A stretch of DNA of 64,000 bases, taken from assembly GCA_030263805.2 (NCBI GenBank), contig CP136010.1, forward strand, positions 2,805,001 to 2,869,000. The letters run 5' to 3'. The number at the start of each line of letters is the position of its first letter. Within the stretch, counting starts at the first letter, position 1. The notes beneath the pieces were generated by a model that was given only the letters and a program-made list of their open reading frames with translations, was not told where the DNA came from and made no database searches. The position numbers and the translations under genes were made by a program. The DNA comes from Pseudomonas sp. FeN3W. GTDB taxonomy: Bacteria; Pseudomonadota; Gammaproteobacteria; Pseudomonadales; Pseudomonadaceae. This document shows positions 51,912-60,943 of this stretch, piece after piece.

Positions 51912-54323
51912 ATGGAGTCACCGCAACAAAGCACGACGCCAATGCCATCCACCGCCCAGCCACGCGAGCTGTCACGCCTGGCAGCGCTGCTGCGCTACGA
52001 AATCCTCGACACGCCCGAGGACAGCGCTTTCGATGACTTCACCGCGCTTGCCGCGCAGATTTGCGACACGCCCATCGCGCTGATCTCGCTGGTCGACGAC
52101 CGTCGCCAGTGGTTCAAGAGCCGGGTCGGCCTCGACGTCAGCGAGACCCCGCGGGAAATCTCCTTCTGCACCTACACGATCACTGGCGACGAAATCTTCG
52201 AGGTACCGGATACCCTGCAGGACCCGCGTTTCTGCAGCAACCCGCTGGTGCTCGGCGACCCGCATATCCGCTTCTACGCCGGCACGCCGCTGACTTCGCC
52301 GGATGGCTACAACCTCGGCACCCTGTGCGTGATCGACCGCCAGCCACGGCGCCTCAGCCCGGAGCAACGCGAGACCCTGGAGCGCCTCGGGCGTCAGGTG
52401 ATCCGCCTGTTCGAGCAGCATCTGCTGGCGCACCGCCACGCCGAGCAGGCGGCGTTGCAGCAGGCGATCCTCGACAGCGCCTCCAGCGCCGTACTGGTGA
52501 CCCGTCCCGACGGCATCGTCACCAGCGTCAACCCGACCGCCGAGCGCCTGCTGGGCTACAGCGAGCAGACCCTGGTCGGCCATCCGCTGACCGCCGCGCT
52601 GTTCCGCCCGGAGGCGCTGCAGCGCCGGGCGCTGCTGCTTTCCAGCGAGTTGCAGATGCCGGTCGAGGCTGACTTCTCGGTACTGACCGCGCCGCTGCAC
52701 CGCGGTCGACGCGACATGTCCGAATGGCGCCTGCGCCACCAGAACGGCAACGAGGTGCCGGTGCTGCTGGGGGTGAGCGCGATCCATGACGAGCAGGAGC
52801 ACCTGCGCGGCTACCTGGTCAACGCCTACGACCTGGCCTATCAGGAGCAGCTGCAACTACGCTTGCAGCAGATCGCCGCGCAGGTCCCGGGCATGCTCTT
52901 CCAGTTCCACTGGCGCGCCGATGGGGCGTCGTGCTTTCCCTACGTCAGCGAAGGCGTCGAGCAAACCTACGGGCTCAGCCCCGCACAGCTGGCCAGCAGC
53001 TTCGCACCGATCGTCTGCCGGGTCCACGGGCCCGACCGCAGCGCGCTGCTGCTCAGCATCCGCAAGGCGGCGAGCGAGCTCACGCCCTGGCACAGCGAGC
53101 ACCGCGTCGAGCACCCGCGCAAGGGGCTGATCTGGGTCGAGGCGCGGGCCACGCCGCTGCAACAGGTCGATGGCTCGGTGCTCTGGCATGGTTTCGTCAC
53201 CGATATCACCGCGCGCAAGGCCGAACAGCTGGAGCTGGACAAGCAGCAGGAAATGAACCGGCGCCTGCTCGAAGCGCTGAGCGAAGCGGTGATCGCCTGC
53301 GACGCCGAGGGCAATCTGACCCTGTTCAACGAGAAAGCTAAACAGTGGCATGGGGCTGACGCCGAGTCGGGCTCGCCGGAGCAGTGGGCGACGCGCTATC
53401 AACTGTTTCGCGCCGACGGCATGACGCCGTTGCAGCCCGAAGAGATTCCGCTGCGCCGTGCGCTACATGGCGAGCATGTCATCAACCATGAAATGGTCCT
53501 GCTGAGTCAGGGCGCGCCACGATATGTGCTCTCCAACGCCGATCCGCTGTTCAGTTCCGACGGCCATCCCTTGGGCGCGGTCGTCGTCATGCACGACATC
53601 ACCGAACGCAAGCGCATCGAACGCCTGCAGCGCGAGTTCATCTCTACCGTCAGCCACGAGCTGCGCACGCCGCTGACCTCCATCACCGGCGCCCTGGCGC
53701 TGATCTGTTCGAACGTCATGGGCGAAGTGCCTGAATCGATGCTCGAGTTGCTGGATATCGCCCAACAGAACAGCCAGCGCCTGGGCGCGCTGATCGACGA
53801 TCTGCTGGATATGGAAAAACTGCACGCCGGCAAGATGCGCTTCGACATGCTCGAGCAACCGCTGCCGCCCCTGCTGGAACTGGCCCTGCGTAGTAACGGC
53901 AGCTACGCCGAGCGGCATGGCGTGCAGCTGCACCTCGGCGCCTGCCCGGCGGTGAGCGTGACGGTCGATGCCATGCGTGTGCAGCAAGTATTGAGCAATC
54001 TACTTTCCAACGCAGCGAAGTTCTCCCCGGCCGGTGAGCAGGTCGAACTGTCAGCCCAATTCAGTGACGGCCGGGTCCGGGTCAGCGTCCGAGACCAGGG
54101 CCCGGGCATTTCCGACGAATTTCATGCGCGGGTATTCCAGAAGTTCGCCCAGGCCGACTCGTCCGACAGCCGCCAGCAAGGCGGCACCGGGCTGGGCCTG
54201 GCGATCAGCAAGGAGCTGATCGAGCACATGGGCGGGCAGATCGGCTTCGAATCCGAGCCCGGCCGTGGCGCCTGCTTCTGGTTCGAACTACCCGCACAAG
54301 GCCAGGCCAAGGAGAGACCATGA
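51912..54323 (+). CDS. GAF-PAS sensor histidine kinase
   Basis: An 803-residue soluble kinase with no membrane helices. Order: GAF domain (about residues 20-175, with FDDFTALAAQICDTPIALISLVDDRRQWFKSRVG and YAGTPLTSPDGYNLGTLCVID), three PAS-like modules, HisKA with phospho-acceptor His582 (STVSHELRTPLTSITGAL) and HATPase (NLLSNAAKFSP, GPGISDEF, GTGLGLAISKEL). Its C-terminal half closely resembles that of the kinase at 48438. The ATG at 51912 is chosen over an in-frame start at 51861. Coupled to the next receiver gene by a four-base overlap. Confidence 0.88.
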   Translation: MESPQQSTTPMPSTAQPRELSRLAALLRYEILDTPEDSAFDDFTALAAQICDTPIALISLVDDRRQWFKSRVGLDVSETPREISFCTYTITGDEIFEVPDTLQDPRFCSNPLVLGDPHIRFYAGTPLTSPDGYNLGTLCVIDRQPRRLSPEQRETLERLGRQVIRLFEQHLLAHRHAEQAALQQAILDSASSAVLVTRPDGIVTSVNPTAERLLGYSEQTLVGHPLTAALFRPEALQRRALLLSSELQMPVEADFSVLTAPLHRGRRDMSEWRLRHQNGNEVPVLLGVSAIHDEQEHLRGYLVNAYDLAYQEQLQLRLQQIAAQVPGMLFQFHWRADGASCFPYVSEGVEQTYGLSPAQLASSFAPIVCRVHGPDRSALLLSIRKAASELTPWHSEHRVEHPRKGLIWVEARATPLQQVDGSVLWHGFVTDITARKAEQLELDKQQEMNRRLLEALSEAVIACDAEGNLTLFNEKAKQWHGADAESGSPEQWATRYQLFRADGMTPLQPEEIPLRRALHGEHVINHEMVLLSQGAPRYVLSNADPLFSSDGHPLGAVVVMHDITERKRIERLQREFISTVSHELRTPLTSITGALALICSNVMGEVPESMLELLDIAQQNSQRLGALIDDLLDMEKLHAGKMRFDMLEQPLPPLLELALRSNGSYAERHGVQLHLGACPAVSVTVDAMRVQQVLSNLLSNAAKFSPAGEQVELSAQFSDGRVRVSVRDQGPGISDEFHARVFQKFAQADSSDSRQQGGTGLGLAISKELIEHMGGQIGFESEPGRGACFWFELPAQGQAKERP

Positions 54324-54709
54324 TGAAACAGCTCAAGCGCATCCTGCACGTCGAAGACGTACCGTCCATCCAGGTGGTGACGCGTATCGCCCTGGAAAAG
54401 CTCGGCGGCTTCGAGGTGCTCAGCTGCCAGTCCGGTCAGGCCGCGCTCGATCAGGTGCAGGCCTTCGCCCCTGATCTGATCCTGCTCGATGTGATGCTGC
54501 CGCAGATGGACGGCATCGAGCTGGTTCGCCAGCTCTCCCATCTGATCGACCTGCAGCAGACGCCCGTGGTGTTTCTCACCGGCCACTTGCAGCCCGAACG
54601 GCTGCAGGAGCTGCGCCAGCTCGGCGTGCGCCAGGTGCTGAGCAAGCCCTTCGATCCGCTGCAGCTTGCCACCCAGCTGCGGCAGATCTGGGAGGCCGAG
54701 CATGGATGA
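54320..54709 (+). CDS. Single-domain response regulator
   Basis: A 129-residue receiver. HVEDV replaces the usual paired acids with one, Asp57 is the acceptor (LILLDVMLPQMDG), and SKPFDP holds the lysine. Shares RILHVED-PSIQ and FAPD-ILLDVM with the receiver at 51450, so the kinase-receiver pair appears duplicated. Overlaps both neighbours: ATGA with the kinase, eight bases with the GGDEF gene. Confidence 0.9.
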   Translation: MMKQLKRILHVEDVPSIQVVTRIALEKLGGFEVLSCQSGQAALDQVQAFAPDLILLDVMLPQMDGIELVRQLSHLIDLQQTPVVFLTGHLQPERLQELRQLGVRQVLSKPFDPLQLATQLRQIWEAEHG

Positions 54710-56339
54710 TCGCACCCGCCTGGCGCTGCAGGAGCAGCTGGCGCAGCTGGAACAGCAATTCGGCGAACGGCTGCAGGCCGACCTGATTGACCTCGCCGCG
54801 CTCGCCCAGGATCTGCAGCAGACTCGCGCCACTGCCAGCCGCCGGCTGGTGATGCTGAACATCCGCGAGCGCCTGCATCGTCTGGCCGGCGCCGCCGGTA
54901 CCTTTGGTTTCGCCAAGCTCGGGGAGCGCGCCAGACAACTCGAACAACGTGCCGACCGCTGGCTGGATTCGGCCAAGCCGGGCAGTCGCGCGGCCGAGGC
55001 CTTCGCCCGCGCGGTGCTGCAATTGGCCAGCGAAACCCCCGGCCAGGAACGCCACGGCGCGGCGGAGCTGCCCGAACATCACGAGGACCCGGCACCCGGC
55101 TGTCGCATCTACCTGATGAAGGCCGATCCGGTCGCGGGCGCCAGCATGGCGGTGACCCTGCGCAACTTCGGCTATCTGGTCAGCGAGTGGCTCAGTTTCG
55201 CCGCGCTGCAGGAGGCCGTGGCCGATGAGCTGCCCGACGCCCTGATCGTCAGCGTCGAACAGGAAGGCGATTTCGAGGCGCTGGCCGCCCTGCAGCAAAG
55301 CCTCGAGCAACCACTGCCGCTGCTGGTCATCCATGATCGTGCCGATTTCGCCAGCCAGCTGGCCGCGGTACGCGCCGGGGCCCAGGGCTTCTTCGTCCGT
55401 CCGCTGGACATCACCCAGCTGGAAAACAGCCTGGAGCGCTGCCTCGATCGACAGCAGGGCGAGCCGTTCCGCGTGCTGATCGTCGATGATGACGCCGAAC
55501 TGGCGGCACGCTACAGCCTGGTGCTGCGCAACGCGCAGATGCAGGTGCAGATCCTCACCGAACCGACCCGCGTGCTGGACACCATGCGCAGCTTCAATCC
55601 CGAGGTGCTGTTGCTGGACATCAACATGCCGGACTGCTCCGGCCCGGAGCTGGCGCAGATGATCCGCCTGCATGACGAATGGCTGCGGGTGACCATCATC
55701 TACCTTTCTGCCGAGACCGATACCCACCGGCAGATGGCAGCGCTGCTCAAGGCCGGCGACGACTTCATCACCAAGCCGATCAGCGACACCGCGCTGGTCG
55801 CCGCGGTGTACTCCCATGCCCAGCGTGCGCGCTCGCTGAGCACCGCGCTGGCCCGCGACAGCCTTACCGGCCTGCTCAAGCACGCCGATATCAAGGAGCA
55901 GCTGGCGCTGGAAGTGCAGCGCACCACCCGTACCGGCAAACCGGCCAGCGTGGTGATGCTCGATCTCGATCATTTCAAGCAGGTCAATGACACCTACGGG
56001 CACGCCGCCGGTGACAACGTGATCCGCGCCCTGGCCAACCTGCTGCGCCAGCGCCTGCGGCGTATCGACAGCCTCGGCCGCTATGGCGGCGAGGAGTTCG
56101 TCGCCGTATTGCCCGAATGCTCGGCCCTGCAAGCGCGGCGCATCTTCGACGAAATCCGCGTGCGCTTCGCCGCGCTGAGCTTCAATGCCGGCGACCAGGA
56201 GTTCTGCGTGACCTTCAGCGCCGGCATCTGCGAAACCGACGGTCACAGCGCCGCTGGCCTGCTGCTCGAGCGTGCCGACCAGGCGCTGTATGTGGCCAAG
56301 CACAATGGCCGCAACCAGGTGCAGATCGCCCAGCGCTGA
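54702..56339 (+). CDS. Hpt-REC-REC-GGDEF diguanylate cyclase
   Basis: A 545-residue signalling protein. An Hpt domain with acceptor His59 (LHRLAGAAGTFG) is followed by a degenerate receiver (about 142-260, lacking the acceptor aspartate: ALIVSVEQEG), an intact receiver with Asp306 (LLLDINMPDCSG), and a GGDEF domain with an intact GGEEF site at 462-466 and an RRID inhibitory site at 453-456. It can accept phosphate by two routes and should make c-di-GMP. The ATG at 54702 overlaps the receiver gene by eight bases. It is the likely link between the kinases and the polysaccharide genes downstream. Confidence 0.9.
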   Translation: MDDRTRLALQEQLAQLEQQFGERLQADLIDLAALAQDLQQTRATASRRLVMLNIRERLHRLAGAAGTFGFAKLGERARQLEQRADRWLDSAKPGSRAAEAFARAVLQLASETPGQERHGAAELPEHHEDPAPGCRIYLMKADPVAGASMAVTLRNFGYLVSEWLSFAALQEAVADELPDALIVSVEQEGDFEALAALQQSLEQPLPLLVIHDRADFASQLAAVRAGAQGFFVRPLDITQLENSLERCLDRQQGEPFRVLIVDDDAELAARYSLVLRNAQMQVQILTEPTRVLDTMRSFNPEVLLLDINMPDCSGPELAQMIRLHDEWLRVTIIYLSAETDTHRQMAALLKAGDDFITKPISDTALVAAVYSHAQRARSLSTALARDSLTGLLKHADIKEQLALEVQRTTRTGKPASVVMLDLDHFKQVNDTYGHAAGDNVIRALANLLRQRLRRIDSLGRYGGEEFVAVLPECSALQARRIFDEIRVRFAALSFNAGDQEFCVTFSAGICETDGHSAAGLLLERADQALYVAKHNGRNQVQIAQR

Positions 56340-56471
56340 GCGCCCGGCCCTTTCGGCGGCGAACCGCGGTGGTCCGGGCAGGTCTGACTATACTGAACTC
56401 ATCCCGGTGACCACGCGGTAGCGAGGCAACTGGGGATTCTGTGCAGTCGTCCCCGTCGGAAGGAGTCCGGT

Positions 56472-59348
56472 TTGCCCGCAAGACTCGCGATCGGTTGGCA
56501 CTCAATCGCCTTTCTCGCTGCGTTTCTGTTGCTCGTCGCGCTTGGCTGGCAAGGCAAGCGCACGCAGGAAGCGCTGTTGCAGACCAATCGCTCGGTCAGT
56601 CACAGCCTGGAAATCATCACCTCGGTCCAGGCGATCTTTTCTTCGTTGCAGGACATCGAAACCGGTTCGCGCGGTTTCATCCTCACCGGCGACCCCACCT
56701 ATCTCGAGCCCTACGAGCGTGGCCTCAGACAGCTGGAAGGCAACCGGCGCAGCCTGCAGCGCCAGGTCGAGGGGCGCCACTTTCCCGATCGGCGCTGGTT
56801 CCAGACGCTCGATGCGACCATCGCCGAACGCCTCGAAGTAGCCGCAGGCAACATACAGACCCGCCGCGAAGCCGGGCTGCAGGCTGCCGTGGAGCGTCTA
56901 CGCAAGGCCGGCGGGCACCTGCTGATGGACCGCCTGCGCGCATTGCTCAACGCCGTCGAGCAGCACGAGCGCAGCCACCTGGCCGCCGCCAGCGAAGCCG
57001 TGGCACGCACCACCGAGCGCGCTCAACGGCTGGCATTGATCGGCACACTGGTGGTGATCGGACTGTTCCTGGCCGCCTTCTGGGCCCTGCAGCGAAATCT
57101 GCAGATTCGCCAGCAGCTCGCCCGTGGTGCCCAGGCCGGCGAGGCACGTCTCGGAGCGCTGTTGCAGGCCATCCCGGACCATCTCTACGCGGTCGATGAG
57201 CGGCAGCAGGTCTCCAGCATTTCGCGTGGCACCCCGCGCCGCGCGCCGCCACCGGAAGCGATCGAACCCTTGCTCGTCGAGCTGCTCAATCAGACCGACG
57301 AAGGCGCACTACGCCAGAAGACCTGGTGCGAGTTGCAGACCCAGCGCACCTTCGAGGTGCGCCTGATGCCCACCGGGCTGGGCGACCATCTGGCCATCGC
57401 GCGCGACGTCAGCGAACTGCAGCGCAACCGCGACAGCCTGCACGATCAGCAGGTGTTCCTCCGCCGGGTGGTCGACACCGACGACAACCTGATCTTCGTT
57501 CGCGACGCCCAGGGTCGCTTCCTGCTCTGCAATTCGGCGCTCGCGACGCTGTTGAACGTGCGCCCGCAGGACATCGAGCAGCGTCGCCCCGATGAAGTGC
57601 CGTCAGCCGTGCGGCTGCAGCCGCTGCTGCTGGGTGACGAAGAGCTGGCCGAGCTGGCGGGAGGCAGCAGCGAACTGCGCAGTAGCGAGGTTGCGCTGAC
57701 CGATGCCCATGGCACGGAGCACTGGTTCCAGGTGGTCAAGCGACCGCTGCGGATCTCGGCACGCACCTGCCATGTGGTCACGGTAGCGGTGGACATCTCA
57801 CTGCGCCGACGCATGGAGCAGATGAAGACCGAATTCATCTCTACCGTCAGCCATGAACTGCGCACGCCGCTGACCGCCATCCGCGGCGCGCTCGGCATGC
57901 TGATCGGCGGTATCGCCGGGCATATCGGCGACGACGCCCGCCCGCTGCTGGATATCGCGCACAAGAACAGCGAACGCCTGGTGCGCCTGATCAACGACAT
58001 CCTCGACATCGAAAAGCTCGAAGCCGGGCGCCTGGCGTTCAACTTCGGCCGCCACGACGTGCGCGCGCTGGTGCAGCAGGCGCTGTCGGACATCGAGCCG
58101 TACGCCCGCGACTACGGCGTCAGCCTCGCGTTGGTGAGCGGCGACGAGTCGCGGTCGAGCGACGCCATGGTCGACCCCGACCGCTTCGCCCAGGTGATGG
58201 CCAACCTGCTGTCCAATGCGATCAAGCATTCCCCCGCCGGCGGCAGCGTGACGGTCGATCTTGGTCACCACGACAACGTGCTGGAACTCGGTGTACAGGA
58301 TCACGGGGCGGGGATTCCCGAGGCTTTCCGCGGGCGGATCTTCGAACGCTTCGCCCAGGCCGACTCCTCCGACGCCCGCCAACGTGGCGGCACCGGGCTG
58401 GGCCTGGCGATCACCCGCTCGCTGGTGCAGCAGATGCACGGGCAGATCGGTTTCGACTCCCAGGAAGGCCACGGCTCGCGCTTCTGGCTGCAGCTGCCAC
58501 TGGAGGAGCAATCCGCAGCGCCCCTGCAGCGACCCGCCGCACCACGGGCCAGAGCCGCTCAGGGTGACGACGCGCCGCTGATCCTCATCCTCGAGCCGGA
58601 CACGCGGGCCGCCGAGCAGATGGCCACAGCGCTGCAGCAACATGGCTACGCCACCTTGATCAGTGGGAGCGCAGCCGAGGCACGCCAGCTGTTGCTGAAG
58701 TTCGACGTCGAGGCACTGACCCTCAGCCCGGCACTGGATGACGAGAACAGCGCGGCTTTCCTGCAGAGCCTGCGCAGCCAGCACAACTACCGCAACCTGC
58801 CGGTGCTGATCGTCAGCTTGCAGCCGCAGCGCCGCGACAACGACGACGGCACGCTGCGCGGCGGCGCGGTGGGTGTGATCGACTGGCTGCACAAACCGAT
58901 CGATCCCTCACGAGTCATGGACGTGATCCGCGCCTGCCTGCAGCTCGGCGGGCACAAGCCACGCATCCTGCACGTCGAGGACGACGACGACCTGCGGGTC
59001 CTGCTGGCCAGGCAGATCGCCGCGCTCGACGTCGACCTTTCCGGCGCCGCGACGCTGCACGACGCCCGCGAGCTGATCGCGGCACAGACCTTCGACCTGG
59101 CCATCATCGACCTGATGCTGCCGGACGGCCAGGGCACCGAGCTGTTCGACCAGCTGGCACAGAGCGTCCCGCCACCACCGGTGATCATCTTTTCCGCGCT
59201 CGACACCCCGATTCAGGACAACCGCCTGGCGCTGCGCCAACTGGTGAAATCCCGTCACGACGGCGATGAGCTGGCCAGGCTGATCCAGCACCTGCTGCAA
59301 CACTGGCCGCCGGGGCACACTCACGAAACCGACGAGGCTCATCCATGA
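56472..59348 (+). CDS. CHASE3-PAS hybrid histidine kinase with two receivers
   Basis: A 958-residue membrane kinase. First helix near residues 9-22 (HSIAFLAAFLLLVALGW), CHASE3 sensor (IFSSLQDIETGSRGFILTGD), second helix (LALIGTLVVIGLFLAAFWAL), PAS modules, HisKA with His461 (STVSHELRTPLTAIRGALG), HATPase (GTGLGLAITRSLV), a degenerate receiver lacking the aspartate (ALTLSPALDDE), and an intact C-terminal receiver (AIIDLMLPDGQG). It starts with TTG at 56472, supported by AAGGAG six bases before. Overlaps the next receiver gene by four bases. Confidence 0.9.
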   Translation: MPARLAIGWHSIAFLAAFLLLVALGWQGKRTQEALLQTNRSVSHSLEIITSVQAIFSSLQDIETGSRGFILTGDPTYLEPYERGLRQLEGNRRSLQRQVEGRHFPDRRWFQTLDATIAERLEVAAGNIQTRREAGLQAAVERLRKAGGHLLMDRLRALLNAVEQHERSHLAAASEAVARTTERAQRLALIGTLVVIGLFLAAFWALQRNLQIRQQLARGAQAGEARLGALLQAIPDHLYAVDERQQVSSISRGTPRRAPPPEAIEPLLVELLNQTDEGALRQKTWCELQTQRTFEVRLMPTGLGDHLAIARDVSELQRNRDSLHDQQVFLRRVVDTDDNLIFVRDAQGRFLLCNSALATLLNVRPQDIEQRRPDEVPSAVRLQPLLLGDEELAELAGGSSELRSSEVALTDAHGTEHWFQVVKRPLRISARTCHVVTVAVDISLRRRMEQMKTEFISTVSHELRTPLTAIRGALGMLIGGIAGHIGDDARPLLDIAHKNSERLVRLINDILDIEKLEAGRLAFNFGRHDVRALVQQALSDIEPYARDYGVSLALVSGDESRSSDAMVDPDRFAQVMANLLSNAIKHSPAGGSVTVDLGHHDNVLELGVQDHGAGIPEAFRGRIFERFAQADSSDARQRGGTGLGLAITRSLVQQMHGQIGFDSQEGHGSRFWLQLPLEEQSAAPLQRPAAPRARAAQGDDAPLILILEPDTRAAEQMATALQQHGYATLISGSAAEARQLLLKFDVEALTLSPALDDENSAAFLQSLRSQHNYRNLPVLIVSLQPQRRDNDDGTLRGGAVGVIDWLHKPIDPSRVMDVIRACLQLGGHKPRILHVEDDDDLRVLLARQIAALDVDLSGAATLHDARELIAAQTFDLAIIDLMLPDGQGTELFDQLAQSVPPPPVIIFSALDTPIQDNRLALRQLVKSRHDGDELARLIQHLLQHWPPGHTHETDEAHP

Positions 59349-59734
59349 GCGAATCCGCCAGCAAACGCATTCTCATGGTGGAAGACGAAGAGGACATCGC
59401 CTTTCTCATCCGCTACATGCTCGAACGTCACGGCTTCGTCGTCGACCACGCCGCCGATGGCCGCCAGGCCCTGGAGCACTTCGCCCAGGCCGAGCCGCCG
59501 GACCTGACGCTGATGGACATCATGCTGCCCTACCACGACGGCCTCGAGCTGATCGAACGGCTGCGGGCGCAACCCGGCTGGCACAGCGTGCCGGTGCTGA
59601 TGCTGACCGCCAAGGCGCGCGAGGTGGACATCGTCCGCGCGCTGGAGCTCGGCGCCGATGACTACGTGACCAAGCCCTTCCAGCCGGAAGAACTGCTGGC
59701 ACGCATTCGCCGACTGCTGAGGGGTCGCCGATGA
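59345..59734 (+). CDS. Single-domain response regulator, third copy
   Basis: A 129-residue receiver with acidic pocket MVEDEED, acceptor Asp58 (LTLMDIMLPYHDG), LTAKAREVD and the lysine in TKPFQPEELLARIRRLL. The tail matches OmpR-type receivers, but no DNA-binding domain follows. It couples the hybrid kinase to the polysaccharide genes through ATGA overlaps on both sides, which argues that it acts on them post-translationally. Confidence 0.9.
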   Translation: MSESASKRILMVEDEEDIAFLIRYMLERHGFVVDHAADGRQALEHFAQAEPPDLTLMDIMLPYHDGLELIERLRAQPGWHSVPVLMLTAKAREVDIVRALELGADDYVTKPFQPEELLARIRRLLRGRR

Positions 59735-60867
59735 AGCGAGCGGTCATGCTGCTTGCCCTGGCGCTGCCTTGCGGTGCGGCGCTGGCGGATGTCGCCACCG
59801 CCGAGCGGCAGGTCCAGGCGCAACAACTGGAAGCTGCCGAAGCCACGCTGCAGGCTCATCTGGCCAAGCAGCCGGACGACACCGCGGCGCAGTTCCTGCT
59901 CGCCCGCATATTGAGCTGGCAAGGCCGTCCGGAACGGGCGCTGCCGATCTATCGCCACCTGCTGCAGCAACAGCCGGACAACGCCGACTACCTGCTCGGC
60001 GAGGGCCAGGCACTGCTCTGGGCCGGCCATCCACAACGTGCGCTGGCTTCGCTCGAGCGCGCCGCCCAGCTCGCGCCGGACTATGCCGAGGTGCAGCAGG
60101 TGATCCAGCAGGCTCGTGCCGCGCTGACTGTGCCCAGCAGTGCGGCGACACCAGTTCCGGTGGTCGATGCCGCGACCAGGCGGCGCCACGAACTGGAAAT
60201 TTCCGCCCGCCAGGACTGGCTCGACAGCGGCTTCGACAACTGGCGCAGCCAGCGCCTGGACTACGCCTCGACGAAACCGGAAGGCCTCGGCTGGTATGGC
60301 GCGCTCACCCGCGAGCAACGCTTCGGCGAGTGGGATGAGGGCGTGGAAGCCGGCGTCGTCATTGCGCTGGACGAGAACTGGACCCTGCAACCGGAGGTCG
60401 GCTACCAGCCATCGCCGTATTTCCTCCCCGAATGGCATGCCGATCTGCGCCTGCAGCGGCGGCTGCCGGACGGCTACCTCGGCGCCGTCAGTGTCCGCCG
60501 CACCGAATACGAGACCACCCGGGTCGACCGCCTGGCGCTGAGCGCCGAACGCTACTGGAACGCCTGGCGCGCCGGCTACACGCTGAATGTCACCGATGTC
60601 GCCAATGCCGGCACGCCGATCGGCCATGACCTGGCGCTGGACTACTACTACCATGGCCTGAGCTACGCCGGCCTGCGCCTGACCGTCGGCGAGGAAGAGG
60701 CGGTAGAGGAACAGCAGCTGATCACCAGCGACGTGCGCGCCGTCAGCCTGCAGGGTCGCCACTGGTTCGACAGCCGCTGGGCGCTGAGCTGGGAGGTTGG
60801 CTATCACCAGCAGGGCAGCTACTACGACCGGCAATGGCTGCAGCTCGGCCTGCGACATGCGTTCTGA
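59731..60867 (+). CDS. YaiO-family TPR and outer-membrane beta-barrel protein
   Basis: A 378-residue exported protein: signal peptide (MKRAVMLLALALPCGAALAD, cut near residue 19), two or three tetratricopeptide repeats (about residues 27-125: AAQFLLARILSWQGRPERALPIYRHLLQQQPDN, ADYLLGEGQALLWAGHPQRALASLERAAQLAP), then a barrel of alternating strands ending in phenylalanine (QLGLRHAF). TPR-plus-barrel matches the outer-membrane parts of polysaccharide export machines such as PgaA in principle, although much shorter. Directly before a HEAT protein and a glycosyltransferase; a role in polymer export is inferred. Confidence 0.82.
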   Translation: MKRAVMLLALALPCGAALADVATAERQVQAQQLEAAEATLQAHLAKQPDDTAAQFLLARILSWQGRPERALPIYRHLLQQQPDNADYLLGEGQALLWAGHPQRALASLERAAQLAPDYAEVQQVIQQARAALTVPSSAATPVPVVDAATRRRHELEISARQDWLDSGFDNWRSQRLDYASTKPEGLGWYGALTREQRFGEWDEGVEAGVVIALDENWTLQPEVGYQPSPYFLPEWHADLRLQRRLPDGYLGAVSVRRTEYETTRVDRLALSAERYWNAWRAGYTLNVTDVANAGTPIGHDLALDYYYHGLSYAGLRLTVGEEEAVEEQQLITSDVRAVSLQGRHWFDSRWALSWEVGYHQQGSYYDRQWLQLGLRHAF

Positions 60868-60943
60868 ATGGCTGGCCGGTTGCCCGCCCTGGCTGTGCGA
60901 GGTACCCGGTCGACTCTGGCTGAGTGTCTGGCCGGAAGATCGC

